The position numbers and the translations under genes are program-made. A DNA stretch of 22,941 nt from an uncultured Prevotellaceae bacterium (lineage in GTDB: Bacteria; Bacteroidota; Bacteroidia; Bacteroidales; Muribaculaceae): the NCBI GenBank assembly GCA_937916085.1, contig CALGGO010000076.1, positions 1 to 22,941 on the forward strand, read 5' to 3'. The notes under the pieces were generated by a model. The model ran no database searches. It saw nothing but the letters and a program-made list of their open reading frames with translations, and was not told the DNA's origin. Positions 9,106-16,924 of the stretch are shown piece after piece (the stretch's first letter is position 1; the number at the start of each line of letters is the position of its first letter).

Positions 9106-10296
9106 CTATTGTTGAAAAATTGATTTAATCCATGAATTGTAATTTTTGAAGTTGATGATTTGAATATCAGAATTAGTATTCTCGAAATCTCCATTATAAA
9201 CAACAGCCCTATTACGAATGCCAGCATTAAGGAATAGTTCCATTTTTGTTAGTGCTTTATAGAATGACGTGTTGAATGTAGCAGCCGATTTTATTTCTAC
9301 TCCCGAAAATTCAGAACTTCCGTGGCTTATTATCAAGTCAATTTCATTTTGGTTAGAGTCTCTGTAGAAGAAAAGGTTAGATACGTCTTTGCCATTATTC
9401 AGATAATATTTAATTGTTTCCAACACAACGGCATTTTCAAAAATGGGCCCACGCATTTTGTTGAATGACAGTTCTTCAGGACTGTTGATGTCAAGTAATC
9501 GGCAAGCTAGCCCTGTGTCGCAAAAATATAGCTTTGGACTTTTTATTAATCGTTTTTTTGTGTTGTTAAAATATGGCGGTAGCAATGTGATAATATAAGA
9601 AGCTTCAAGAATTGAAAGCCACGATTTTATCGTGCTTAGACTGACACCAACCTCTGTTGAAAGCTGAGATGCATTGAAAATAGAACCAATTCGTCCTGCA
9701 CAGAGTTTTAAGAATGTGTTGAATTGCATTAAGTCTTTTACCTTGAGTAAGTCGCGAACATCTTTTTTGAGGTAGGTCTCGATATAATTGGAATACAGCA
9801 GATGTGAAGGTACGTTATCACTAAAAATGCGAGGATAGAAACCATTGTACAACAGTTCATCGACACTTCGTCCATATATGCACCCTGAGAGTTCGTCAAG
9901 TGAGAAAGGTAGTAGGTTAAAGATGGCTGCTCTTCCTGCAAGTGACTGAGTTACTGATTTGAGTAAAGCAAAGTTAGAGCTTCCTGAAAGTATGAACTTT
10001 CTGCTTGGGTCATTGTCCACAATGCCTTGTATATAAGAAAAAAGTCCTGGCACATTTTGCGCCTCGTCTATTATCATGCCCTTCGTTGACTGACTCAGAA
10101 AGAATTTCGGATCTTCTGTTGCCAGTTGACGAATATCTAGATTTTCTAGGGAAAACAAGGGAAAATCCCTAAAAATATGTGAGATAAGGGTCGTTTTACC
10201 CGATTGACGAGGACCTGTAATAACTATAACAGGGAAATATTTGGAGGCCTCGATTATTTGCTTTGTGACGGAACGTTCGATGTATTTTGACTCCAT
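9106..10296 (-). CDS. AAA_14/DUF4143 ATP-binding protein
   Basis: 396 aa. Walker A is GPRQSGKT (28-35) and Walker B is GMIIDEA with Asp77-Glu78. A winged-helix-like middle (STEVGVSLSTIKSWLSILEASYII) precedes the DUF4143 C-terminal domain, which has a nuclease-like NEIDLII...VEIKSA motif (Glu318, Asp320, Glu334, Lys336). Such P-loop proteins are abundant and often patchily distributed in Bacteroidales; the cellular role is unknown. The gene is AT-rich relative to its LUD and LytTR neighbours, which suggests acquisition. It ends in TAG. The promoter and palindromic repeats lie directly upstream. Confidence 0.85.
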   Translation of the reverse strand: MESKYIERSVTKQIIEASKYFPVIVITGPRQSGKTTLISHIFRDFPLFSLENLDIRQLATEDPKFFLSQSTKGMIIDEAQNVPGLFSYIQGIVDNDPSRKFILSGSSNFALLKSVTQSLAGRAAIFNLLPFSLDELSGCIYGRSVDELLYNGFYPRIFSDNVPSHLLYSNYIETYLKKDVRDLLKVKDLMQFNTFLKLCAGRIGSIFNASQLSTEVGVSLSTIKSWLSILEASYIITLLPPYFNNTKKRLIKSPKLYFCDTGLACRLLDINSPEELSFNKMRGPIFENAVVLETIKYYLNNGKDVSNLFFYRDSNQNEIDLIISHGSSEFSGVEIKSAATFNTSFYKALTKMELFLNAGIRNRAVVYNGDFENTNSDIQIINFKNYNSWIKSIFQQ

Positions 10297-10322
10297 AATT
10301 ATTATAATCTAAAGTTTGACGG

Positions 10323-10354
10323 CAAATATACATACTATTTCATTAAAAAGCAAA
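10323..10354 (-). promoter_or_regulatory. Promoter of the AAA_14/DUF4143 gene
   Basis: Minus strand: -33 TTTG (10351-10354), 20-nt spacer, -7 TATATTTG (10323-10330). Both boxes and the spacing fit the Bacteroidetes consensus well. Confidence 0.75.
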
Positions 10355-10374
10355 TATTTTTATGCAATTTTAAA

Positions 10375-10456
10375 GTTTAGCTGTAGATTTACATAGTTTT
10401 GCCTTGAAATGGGGTAATATTTATGTAAATCTGTAGTTCAACTATAGATTTGCATA
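10375..10456. repeat. Three copies of a CTRTAGATTTRCATA element, two forming a 35-bp palindrome
   Basis: Copy A is CTGTAGATTTACATA (10381-10395, preceded by GTTTAG at 10375-10380). Copy B is the inverse (TATGTAAATCTGTAG, 10422-10436). Copy C is CTATAGATTTGCATA (10442-10456). B and C form a palindrome centred on 10439, with two mismatches per 17-nt arm. Copy A ends up about 20 bp upstream of the -33 box of the ATPase gene, and the palindrome begins 11 bp after the response-regulator stop codon. It could be an operator for the ATPase gene, a terminator for the lytR-like gene, or a mobile-element end. Confidence 0.8.
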
Positions 10457-10467
10457 ATTTCATATGG

Positions 10468-11157
10468 TTATTGAGGTTGTCCAAGTTTGTAGGCGTAGGC
10501 TCGTCCTACGGGGATTTCGGTGCCACCGGTGAGGGTGAGCTGTGTGCGTGAGTAGCTCTCTATGCGGTGGCGCGGCACGATGTAGCTCTTGTGAACCCTT
10601 ACAAACTCGTTCTCGGGCAACATCGCCTCGAGCGACTTCATGCTCATTTGGGTTATGACGGGGCGGCTGTCAACGGTGTAAATTTTCACATAGTTGTCCA
10701 TCGCCTGAATGTAGAGGATGGAACCGAGCTGAACTGTCACGTTTTTGTACTCCACCTTGACGGTGATATCCTGCCCTTCGAGCGGAGGCGTGGCACTGTA
10801 ATTCACTAGTTTTATGGTTTGCTGCACTTTGTTGACAGCTTTCTCAAAACGACTGAAAGAAAACGGTTTGTGAAGGAAATCGACGGCATTCAAGTCAAAG
10901 CCGTCAACGGCATATTGCGCATAGGCAGTGGTAAAGACCAGGAAGGTGCCTTGCGGAATCTCTTTGGCGAGACTCACGCCGTTTACCTCGCCCATCTTCA
11001 CGTCGAGGAAGAGCAGGTCGGGGTGCGTGCGCTTCACATGCTCGATGCCCACGAGCGGATTGGTGAAGGTGTCAAGCTCCACACCCTCCATCCTTTGGCA
11101 GAAGCTCTTAATCACTTCCAGAGCCATAGGCTCATCGTCGATTGCTACGCATTTCAT
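10468..11157 (-). CDS. LytTR-family response regulator
   Basis: 229 aa. The receiver domain has the acidic pair Asp7-Asp8, phospho-acceptor Asp52 (LFLDVKM), Thr76/77 and Lys97 (HKPF). A LytTR DNA-binding domain covers about 130-229 (VRVHKSYIVPRHRIESYSRTQLTLTGGTEIPVGRAY). It is coupled to the upstream histidine kinase by a 4-bp ATGA overlap, so the two form a cognate pair. Target genes are not evident from the sequence. LytTR regulators commonly bind paired direct repeats in the promoters they control. Confidence 0.95.
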   Translation of the reverse strand: MKCVAIDDEPMALEVIKSFCQRMEGVELDTFTNPLVGIEHVKRTHPDLLFLDVKMGEVNGVSLAKEIPQGTFLVFTTAYAQYAVDGFDLNAVDFLHKPFSFSRFEKAVNKVQQTIKLVNYSATPPLEGQDITVKVEYKNVTVQLGSILYIQAMDNYVKIYTVDSRPVITQMSMKSLEAMLPENEFVRVHKSYIVPRHRIESYSRTQLTLTGGTEIPVGRAYAYKLGQPQ

Positions 11158-12245
11158 GGCTTGTGGTTCTTTAGATTGATAGTGAGTGTTAAGTCAAACT
11201 GGTCTTCGGTTTCGTTGATGTCGAGACTGTAATCTTTGCCGTAAACCAAGTCAAGGCGCTTGCGGCTGTTCTCAATGCCTATCCCCACATGGCTCTCGTC
11301 GGTGGGCTTGGTGCGCACGGGGTTGCTGGTGGCGAGGGTGAGCACTCCGTCCTCTACCTTGAGCGTGATGTCGATAATGCTCTCCACACTTGCGCTAACG
11401 CCATACTTCAGGGCATTTTCCACAAAGGTGATGAGCAGCATGGGAGCGATGGTGAGGCCCGGGTGCTTGCCGTCGTTGCTGTAGTTGAAGTTCACCTTTG
11501 TGAATTCGTTCAGGCGGTTACGCTGCAAGTCGATGTACTGCTGCAGGTATAGTGCCTCGCTGTCAATATCTACATAGTCTTGGTTGGTGTTGTTGTAGAT
11601 GTAGCGCGTGATGTCGATAAACTGCATGAAGGCGTCCTCGGTCTTAGGGTTTTGCGTCACCACCATGCTGTAGAGGGTGTTGAGAGTGTTGAACAGGAAA
11701 TGTGGGTCGATTTGCGCCTTGTAGAGCGAGAGTTCGGCTTTGTTCTTGGCGGTCTCCAGCTCCTGGCGGCGGGCACGCTGGCGGTAGAGCTGCCCCAGCA
11801 GTCCAATGGCGCTACTGAAGGTCATCACTATCACAAAGAGGAACCACACCGCCTGCTGGTGGAGGCGCAGCCGTGCCGGAGACATAGGTCGCCGAGGGGG
11901 TTCGCCGCCTGGCCGTGGCCGGTTTTGCCATGGAAATTCCATCTTGTAGCGTGTGAGCAGATAGGTGATAAAAATCATTGCCAGCACTACTAACAATGCC
12001 CAAAGTATGCGCTTGCGGTTGATGAACAGCGACGGCACGGTGAAAAAACGGTTGACGAAATATACCGTGTAGAGCCAAGCCACGAGCAGGCACACAAAGA
12101 GGGTGTTGCTCTGGAACCACCGCTCAATGGGCAGCAGGTAAATCATCACCGGCAGCAGCACGAGGCAAAAGAACAAGTCTATCCACAGTTGTACCCTCTT
12201 GCCTGTAATGAGCATGGATTTTTGTGCTAAAGTTGCTGTATTCAT
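11154..12245 (-). CDS. LytS/YehU-type sensor histidine kinase
   Basis: 363 aa. Four membrane segments lie at about 21-40, 47-65, 80-98 and 132-153, with a Pro/Arg-rich loop between the last two. A short coiled-coil follows (LYRQRARRQELETAKNKAEL), then the His_kinase motif QIDPHFLFNTLNTL with phospho-acceptor His182. The HATPase domain has the N box VENALKYG (Asn277) and G box HVGIGIENSRKR (319-330). There is no periplasmic sensor domain of any size, so the signal is probably sensed in or near the membrane. It lies 11 nt downstream of the GNAT-like gene and overlaps the regulator gene by 4 bp. Confidence 0.95.
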   Translation of the reverse strand: MNTATLAQKSMLITGKRVQLWIDLFFCLVLLPVMIYLLPIERWFQSNTLFVCLLVAWLYTVYFVNRFFTVPSLFINRKRILWALLVVLAMIFITYLLTRYKMEFPWQNRPRPGGEPPRRPMSPARLRLHQQAVWFLFVIVMTFSSAIGLLGQLYRQRARRQELETAKNKAELSLYKAQIDPHFLFNTLNTLYSMVVTQNPKTEDAFMQFIDITRYIYNNTNQDYVDIDSEALYLQQYIDLQRNRLNEFTKVNFNYSNDGKHPGLTIAPMLLITFVENALKYGVSASVESIIDITLKVEDGVLTLATSNPVRTKPTDESHVGIGIENSRKRLDLVYGKDYSLDINETEDQFDLTLTINLKNHKP

Positions 12246-12256
12246 AGTAGTGGAGG

Positions 12257-12847
12257 TTATATTATGCGTTTGCGGTAAAAGAAGCAGTAATAAGGATGCT
12301 CTTTGGTGCTGAAGGGCTTAACCAGCTCCTCGTGAATTCGCTCATAGCCATGGCTATCGAAGTATTGCCAGCTGCATGTGCTGTCGGTAATGTGATAAGT
12401 CCACCTCGCGCCACGGTCGATTAGCAACCGCTTGAGTGCCTCCTGCAATGCATTGGCATAACCATGCTTGTAGCTTAACAGGAACGAGAACTTGGCGCTG
12501 TCGTCGCTCATAAGGTTTAGCAGGTCTCGCTCGGTGCGCAGCAAGTAGGCTGTGGCGTCGATAACGCGCTTGCGCTCTTCGTCATTGTTGGCGGCTAAAA
12601 AATCTTCAACCCATTGTTCCGAAATGTTGACTTCGTTTTTCATGCGGGCCAAAGCCACCGCCTGCAATGTGCCGTCGTCGTCACAAGCCTTGAGCGCAAG
12701 CTGCGGGTCGAAGAACATATTGAGCACTACTTCTCGTGAGAAGTCGATTATATGCTCAATGCCTCGAGCAATATCCTTTTCCCACATCTTGGCAAGCATC
12801 TCTGCCACAATGTCGATATCGGCAATATCTAAAGGCTGGATGAGCAT
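12257..12847 (-). CDS. GNAT-like acetyltransferase family protein (tentative)
   Basis: 196 aa. The N-terminus (IQPLDIADIDIVAEMLAKMWEKDI) fits the first strand and helix of GNAT folds. The C-terminus (WQYFDSHGYERIHEELVKPF, then PYYCFFYRKRI) resembles the 'FY...GF/GYE' acceptor end and final strand of the fold. A clear acetyl-CoA pyrophosphate loop (Q/RxxGxG/A) is not visible, so activity is uncertain. The gene lies 11 nt upstream of the histidine kinase and 147 bp downstream of ddl, and is probably cotranscribed with the two-component genes. No substrate can be proposed. Confidence 0.55.
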   Translation of the reverse strand: MLIQPLDIADIDIVAEMLAKMWEKDIARGIEHIIDFSREVVLNMFFDPQLALKACDDDGTLQAVALARMKNEVNISEQWVEDFLAANNDEERKRVIDATAYLLRTERDLLNLMSDDSAKFSFLLSYKHGYANALQEALKRLLIDRGARWTYHITDSTCSWQYFDSHGYERIHEELVKPFSTKEHPYYCFFYRKRII

Positions 12848-12888
12848 GAATAGTAAGTGTTAAGTTATAAATGATAAGGGTTAAGTGG

Positions 12889-12907
12889 GCTGCGACATAG
12901 TCGCAGC
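12889..12907. other. Perfect hairpin in the ddl-GNAT spacer
   Basis: GCTGCGAC-ata-GTCGCAGC has an 8-bp perfect stem, located 42 bp upstream of the GNAT-like start codon. It lacks a T-run, so it may be an attenuator or mRNA-processing hairpin rather than a terminator. A second, AT-rich inverted repeat (GCATTATAAATTATGC) lies right after the ddl stop. Confidence 0.55.
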
Positions 12908-12994
12908 ACGGTGAACCTCCCCTGATTCAAATTATTCAACTTATGGCGCAAAGCACTTCAATTGTGCAATGTGCATTATAAATTATGCATTGAC

Positions 12995-14005
12995 TCAGAA
13001 CTGGTTCTCGACGATGTCGGTGAGGACGTCGCGCATCTCGAGGCCTGCGGCGCGCACCTGCTGCGGGATGAAGCTGGTGGCTGTCATGCCAGGGGTGGTG
13101 TTCACCTCGAGCATGTTGATGCAGTCGCTGCCGTCCTCGTTCTTGGTGACGATGTAATCGACGCGGATGATGCCGTTGCAATGCAGGATGTCGTAGATGC
13201 GGCTGGTCTCGGTCTGCAGGGCGGCGGTGAGCTCTGGGCTGATGCGCGCGGGAGTGATTTCCTCTACCTGGCCGTTATACTTGGCGTCGTAGTCGAAGAA
13301 CTCGTTGTCGGTAACTACCTCGGTGACAGGGAACACCACGCTCTTGGTCTTGGTCTTGTAGCAGCCCACAGTGACCTCGGTGCCGTCGAGGAAGCGCTCC
13401 ACCATCACTTGGTTGAACTGCTTGAACGCGTTCTTGATGGCTGGAGCGAGTTGGCTCTTGTCCTTCACTTTAGTGACACCAAAGCTCGAGCCGTCGTCGG
13501 TGGGCTTCACAAAGCATGGCATGCCGAGTTCACGCTCTATGTCGTCTTCGGTGATGTTGCGCTCCACATCCTTGAGCAGCAAGATGCTGTCGGCGACTGT
13601 CACGCCAAAGGGCCGCATATAATTGTTGAGCATGTATTTGTTGAACGTCAACGCCTCAACCAGCACGTTGCAGGTGGAGTAGGGCAGGTTGAGAAGGTCG
13701 AAATAGCCTTGCAGGATGCCGTTCTCGCCAGGAGTGCCGTGGATGGTGATGTAGGCGTAGTCGAAGGTGGTCTTCTCGCCCTTCTTGTCTTTGCTCTTGA
13801 ACGAGAAATCGTTCTTGTCTATAGGTGCTATGCTGCCGTCGTGCAGGTTCACATGCCAGTCGTTTTTCCTGATAACGACGATATAGACGTTGTAACGGTC
13901 ACGGTCAAACCAGCTATAGAGTCCTTGTGCCGAGCGCAGCGACACTTCATGCTCCGACGAGTCGCCACCGCACACGATGGCAATATTTCGCTTTGATTTC
14001 CTCAT
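12995..14005 (-). CDS. ddl: D-alanine--D-alanine ligase
   Basis: 336 aa, an ATP-grasp enzyme that joins two D-alanines for peptidoglycan precursors in the cytoplasm. The N-terminal SSEHEVSL (16-23) supplies the D-Ala-binding Glu. HGTPGENG (89-96), the ATP-binding KPTDDGSSFGV loop (168-177) and EVNTTPGMT (300-308) are all present. The omega-loop segment FFDYDAKYNG keeps the tyrosine characteristic of D-Ala-D-Ala (vancomycin-sensitive) ligases. The start ATG at 14005 lies 37 bp downstream of a strong promoter. Confidence 0.97.
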   Translation of the reverse strand: MRKSKRNIAIVCGGDSSEHEVSLRSAQGLYSWFDRDRYNVYIVVIRKNDWHVNLHDGSIAPIDKNDFSFKSKDKKGEKTTFDYAYITIHGTPGENGILQGYFDLLNLPYSTCNVLVEALTFNKYMLNNYMRPFGVTVADSILLLKDVERNITEDDIERELGMPCFVKPTDDGSSFGVTKVKDKSQLAPAIKNAFKQFNQVMVERFLDGTEVTVGCYKTKTKSVVFPVTEVVTDNEFFDYDAKYNGQVEEITPARISPELTAALQTETSRIYDILHCNGIIRVDYIVTKNEDGSDCINMLEVNTTPGMTATSFIPQQVRAAGLEMRDVLTDIVENQF

Positions 14006-14042
14006 TGCTGTTTTTTGTGTTATGTGATTATTTATTCAACTG

Positions 14043-14075
14043 CAAAGTTACACAATATTATCATACAATTACAAA
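14043..14075 (-). promoter_or_regulatory. Promoter of ddl
   Basis: Minus strand: -33 TTTG (14072-14075), 21-nt spacer, -7 TAACTTTG (14043-14050). Confidence 0.75.
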
Positions 14076-14130
14076 CAATTGCAAAACAATTATACCTCAC
14101 AAATGGACAAAATTAGTTTTTAACATGAAA

Positions 14131-14185
14131 AGCAACCACTGCTAACCACCTGAAAAACAGGTGCAAGACTAATTGCAAGGTTGCT
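14131..14185. other. Nested inverted repeat between the divergent ddl and VWA promoters
   Basis: An outer pair AGCAACC (14131-14137) and GGTTGCT (14179-14185) encloses the hairpin CACCTG-aaaaa-CAGGTG (14147-14163). The structure ends 6 bp before the VWA -33 box, so it may be a regulator-binding region for one or both promoters. Confidence 0.55.
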
Positions 14186-14191
14186 GTTTTC

Positions 14192-14221
14192 TTTGAATTG
14201 TGTTTTTGGGGTGTAATTTTG
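14192..14221 (+). promoter_or_regulatory. Promoter of the VWA-domain gene
   Basis: -33 TTTG (14192-14195), 18-nt spacer, -7 TAATTTTG (14214-14221). This implies a leader of about 45 nt and rules out the upstream GTG at 14226 as a likely start. Confidence 0.75.
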
Positions 14222-14273
14222 CAATGTGAAAATCAATCAACAGCAAATCATTCATATTTTAAAACATTTTATT

Positions 14274-14975
14274 ATGGAAACTAAAACTGAAGCAAAAATG
14301 CGCTCAAAGGTATTTAATGCGATTATCCTTGACAAGAGCGGCTCGATGACGAGCATCGCCAAGCAGGCCATCGACGGCGTGAACGAGACCATCGCATCTA
14401 TCAGGCGCAGTCAGGAGAAGCACCCCGAGCAGGAAAACCTGCTCACGCTGGTGGCATTCTGCGGCTGCGAAATCAAGAAGATTTATGAGCAATGCCCCAT
14501 TGATGAGGTGAAACCCATCACCAGCAACGACTACAAGCCTTGCTGCATGACTCCGCTCTACGACGCCATTGGAAACACTATCACCGCCGTGCATCGCCTG
14601 ATGGAAAGCGAGACGAATGCCATCGCCAGCGTGACCATCATCACCGATGGCTATGAGAACGCCTCTAAGGAGTTTACCCACAAGGCAATCCGCAGCCTTA
14701 TTGAGGCCTACAAGAGCGAAGGCTGGCTCTTTGCCTACATCGGTGCCGAGCATGATGTGGAGGCTGTGGCCTTTAATTTGTCAATTGACAACAGGCTGGC
14801 TTTCAATAAGAATGAGGAGGGCATGAAGGAAATGTTCTGCTGCCTTCAAGAAAGTCGCGACAGCTACATCAATGATGTTGCGCCGGCGATGTACAGCTCA
14901 GAACTTGACGAGGAGCAGAAACGACAAATCCTGCGCCAGCGCTCTAAGAGTTTCTTCATAAAAAGAGACAAATAA
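14274..14975 (+). CDS. Stand-alone VWA-domain protein
   Basis: 234 aa from ATG 14274, preferred over GTG 14226, which is only a few bases after the -7 box. The complete MIDAS is visible: DKSGSMTS (Asp20, Ser22, Ser24), the threonine in CCMTPLYDAIG, and the aspartate in TIITDGYENAS. There is no signal peptide or membrane segment, so it is cytoplasmic. The C-terminal 50 residues are charged and helical. Small soluble VWA proteins of this kind often act as metal-dependent scaffolds, for example in TerY-like or chaperone-ATPase systems, but no such partner is next to it. A strong terminator follows, so it is probably monocistronic. Confidence 0.85.
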   Translation: METKTEAKMRSKVFNAIILDKSGSMTSIAKQAIDGVNETIASIRRSQEKHPEQENLLTLVAFCGCEIKKIYEQCPIDEVKPITSNDYKPCCMTPLYDAIGNTITAVHRLMESETNAIASVTIITDGYENASKEFTHKAIRSLIEAYKSEGWLFAYIGAEHDVEAVAFNLSIDNRLAFNKNEEGMKEMFCCLQESRDSYINDVAPAMYSSELDEEQKRQILRQRSKSFFIKRDK

Positions 14976-15019
14976 CCTCGATTGGGGATAAACAACAATG
15001 ATTCCCTTGTAGTGTGTCA

Positions 15020-15045
15020 TGTGCCATAAACATGGCACACTTTTT
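15020..15045 (+). terminator. Rho-independent terminator of the VWA gene
   Basis: TGTGCCAT-aaac-ATGGCACA (8-bp perfect stem, 15020-15039) is followed by C and TTTTT (15041-15045). Confidence 0.88.
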
Positions 15046-15088
15046 GCTAATTAGTAGTTTATTATAATACTATTGCATAATTTCCCAA

Positions 15089-16216
15089 ATGAGTAAAATA
15101 AGAAGTAGTTTGCCGAATTTTAAGAGAAGTTTGCGCTACGGTGTAATCTATGTTGTCACGTCGTTTTTTGACCGCGATTATAATGTGTCAAGGTCTATCG
15201 GTCTAACAATCACTCCTCGTTTGCTGAATTGGCTTGAATCCCTCACTGGCTACAAGATTGAGGTGATTATGTCGCCCGAGGAAGGCGGCACCACTCTTAT
15301 GGCGCGGCGCATCAATGTGGGCAATGCGGGCAAAGATGCCGTGGTGCGGATGTCGCTCAACAGTGAGTCGATGACCGACATTAAGCGGTTTGCCGATAGC
15401 GTCACCGATGTTTTGAGTACCGACGAGGGCGACAAGATGTTAGAGACCGAAGACGCACATAGGAATATGTGTTGCCTGCCAGACTATGATGATTATGGTG
15501 ACATGCATAAAACCATTATGCTAAACGAGTCCACTCGCCATACTTTCAAAAATAAAAGATCTTGGTTTGATAGACTAAAGCGCAAAAAAAAGGATAACGA
15601 TTTGCTCTTATCAGATGATGTTGAAGAGGTGCCCATTGAAGTTGACGAGGAAAAAGAACTCATAAGTATTGAGCAACAACAGGCTGAGGCATTAAAGGCC
15701 ATCCAGGCACAAATTCTTGACTATGTGACAAAATATCATGCCGACCCGTCACAGCTCATCAACACCTTGCTTGAAGGCAAGATTGTGATTGGGCAAAAAA
15801 ACCAACTCAGTCCGCTGGTGGTGAACAACGACCTGAAAATCGTGCTGCCCAACTACAATGAGGTGGAAGTGAAGATGCCGGCGATGTGCCGTGCCATCTA
15901 CATCCTCTTCCTCAAGAACCCCGAAGGCATCGCGCTGCGCGACATCGGCGACCACCGTGCCGAGCTTGAGGACATCTACTCGATTGTGATGCCCGGGCGC
16001 AGCGAGGAGAAGGCGAAGGAGGCCATCGACAACCTGCTCGACCCCATGAGCAACACCCTCAACGAGTATATCTCAAAAATCAAGCGGTGCTTCAAGTCGT
16101 GCATTATCGATGAAGAGCTGGCTAGCAACTATTTCATCACCGGCAAGAAAGGCGAGCCTTACCGCATCGCCCTTGATTCGTCGCTCATCACCCTGCCCCG
16201 CGCCGTGAAGGAATAA
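15089..16216 (+). CDS. Conserved Bacteroidetes-type protein of unknown function
   Basis: 375 aa, no signal peptide. The N-terminal ~130 residues are globular, with alternating alpha/beta patterns. A basic stretch (RLKRKKK, about residue 165) and an acidic, Glu/Gln-rich, probably coiled-coil linker follow (175-220). The C-terminal ~150 residues (LVVNNDLKIVLPNYNEVEVKMPAMCRAIYILFLKNPEGIALRDIGDH...) look like a domain I associate with uncharacterised Bacteroidetes proteins: 'AIYILFLKNPEGI', 'DPMSNTLNEYISKIKRCF' and 'YFITGKKGEPYRIAL'. The helical ending with an IsKIKrcF motif might be a DNA-binding winged helix (speculative). I do not recognise a characterised family. Confidence 0.75.
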   Translation: MSKIRSSLPNFKRSLRYGVIYVVTSFFDRDYNVSRSIGLTITPRLLNWLESLTGYKIEVIMSPEEGGTTLMARRINVGNAGKDAVVRMSLNSESMTDIKRFADSVTDVLSTDEGDKMLETEDAHRNMCCLPDYDDYGDMHKTIMLNESTRHTFKNKRSWFDRLKRKKKDNDLLLSDDVEEVPIEVDEEKELISIEQQQAEALKAIQAQILDYVTKYHADPSQLINTLLEGKIVIGQKNQLSPLVVNNDLKIVLPNYNEVEVKMPAMCRAIYILFLKNPEGIALRDIGDHRAELEDIYSIVMPGRSEEKAKEAIDNLLDPMSNTLNEYISKIKRCFKSCIIDEELASNYFITGKKGEPYRIALDSSLITLPRAVKE

Positions 16217-16252
16217 AGAAAAACCACGGCAGAGCAGTCGCATAGAGGACTA

Positions 16253-16269
16253 CTCTCAATTATTGAGAG
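16253..16269. terminator. 17-bp palindrome between convergent genes
   Basis: CTCTCAAT-T-ATTGAGAG includes the TAA stop of the methyltransferase gene (16260-16262). It is a candidate bidirectional transcription end, but there is no T-run on either side, so the call is weak. Confidence 0.35.
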
Positions 16270-16820
16270 ACTCTTTGTACTGCGGCTTTGCCGCAGTTGA
16301 GGGCATCGAAGAAGTGCCACATCACGATAGCGGCTGAGCAGGCGATGTTGAGGGAGTGCTTGGTGCCGTGCTGGGGAATCTCAATGCAGCAGTCGCTGAC
16401 ATCGACCACCGCCTGGCTCACGCCCTTCACCTCATTGCCGAAGACAAGGGCATATTTCTCGCCTGGATCAACGGCAAACCGCTCAAGGCTCACGCTGCCG
16501 TGAACCTGCTCAATGGCGCAAATCTTATAACCTTGCTCCCGCAGCTGCTCCACGGCTTCGAGGGCGGTTTTGTGGTAGGTCCACTCCACCGAGTCCTCGG
16601 CGCCGAGGGCGGTTTTGTGAATCTCGTGACTTGGTGGCTTGCCGGTGATGCCGCACAGGGCAATTCGCTCGATAACAAACGCGTCGGCAGTGCGGAACAC
16701 ACTCCCCACGTTCATCTCGCTGCGCACATCGTCGAGCACAACAGCGACCGGGATTTTCTCCACCAGTTTAAACTCCTCGGCACTCACACGGTGCAAGTCG
16801 AGCATTGATTTCTTGAGCAT
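16260..16820 (-). CDS. SpoU/TrmH-family RNA 2'-O-methyltransferase
   Basis: 186 aa. All three SPOUT motifs are present: motif 1 NVGSVFRTADAF (37-48), motif 2 VFGNEVKGV (126-134) and motif 3 IPQHGTKHSLNIACSAAI (148-165), which forms the trefoil knot for SAM. It methylates ribose in tRNA or rRNA; the exact nucleotide cannot be told from sequence. It lacks the N-terminal RNA-binding domain of RlmB/TsnR, as is usual for small TrmL-like or TrmH-like members. Its first 80 nt are duplicated at 18365-18444 (71 of 80 identical), which marks an insertion at this locus. Confidence 0.92.
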   Translation of the reverse strand: MLKKSMLDLHRVSAEEFKLVEKIPVAVVLDDVRSEMNVGSVFRTADAFVIERIALCGITGKPPSHEIHKTALGAEDSVEWTYHKTALEAVEQLREQGYKICAIEQVHGSVSLERFAVDPGEKYALVFGNEVKGVSQAVVDVSDCCIEIPQHGTKHSLNIACSAAIVMWHFFDALNCGKAAVQRVSQ

Positions 16821-16888
16821 ATTCTATAGGATGAAATAATAATTTGTACTTAAGTATCATTTTAGTATCATTCGTTGTGATACCATTG

Positions 16889-16924
16889 ATTTGAGGGTCA
16901 TTTTGAGGGTCATTTTGAAAATCA
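16889..16924 (-). repeat. Second 12-bp repeat array spanning the stop of the AlbA_2 gene
   Basis: Three 12-bp units of the type TGACCCTCAAAA on the minus strand; the first is TGATTTTCAAAA and contains the stop codon itself. In the +1-shifted frame they encode NDFQ-NDPQ-NDPQ, closely matching the in-frame QNEP linker repeats (17121-17156) of the same gene. They look like a displaced copy of the linker array. Confidence 0.6.
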
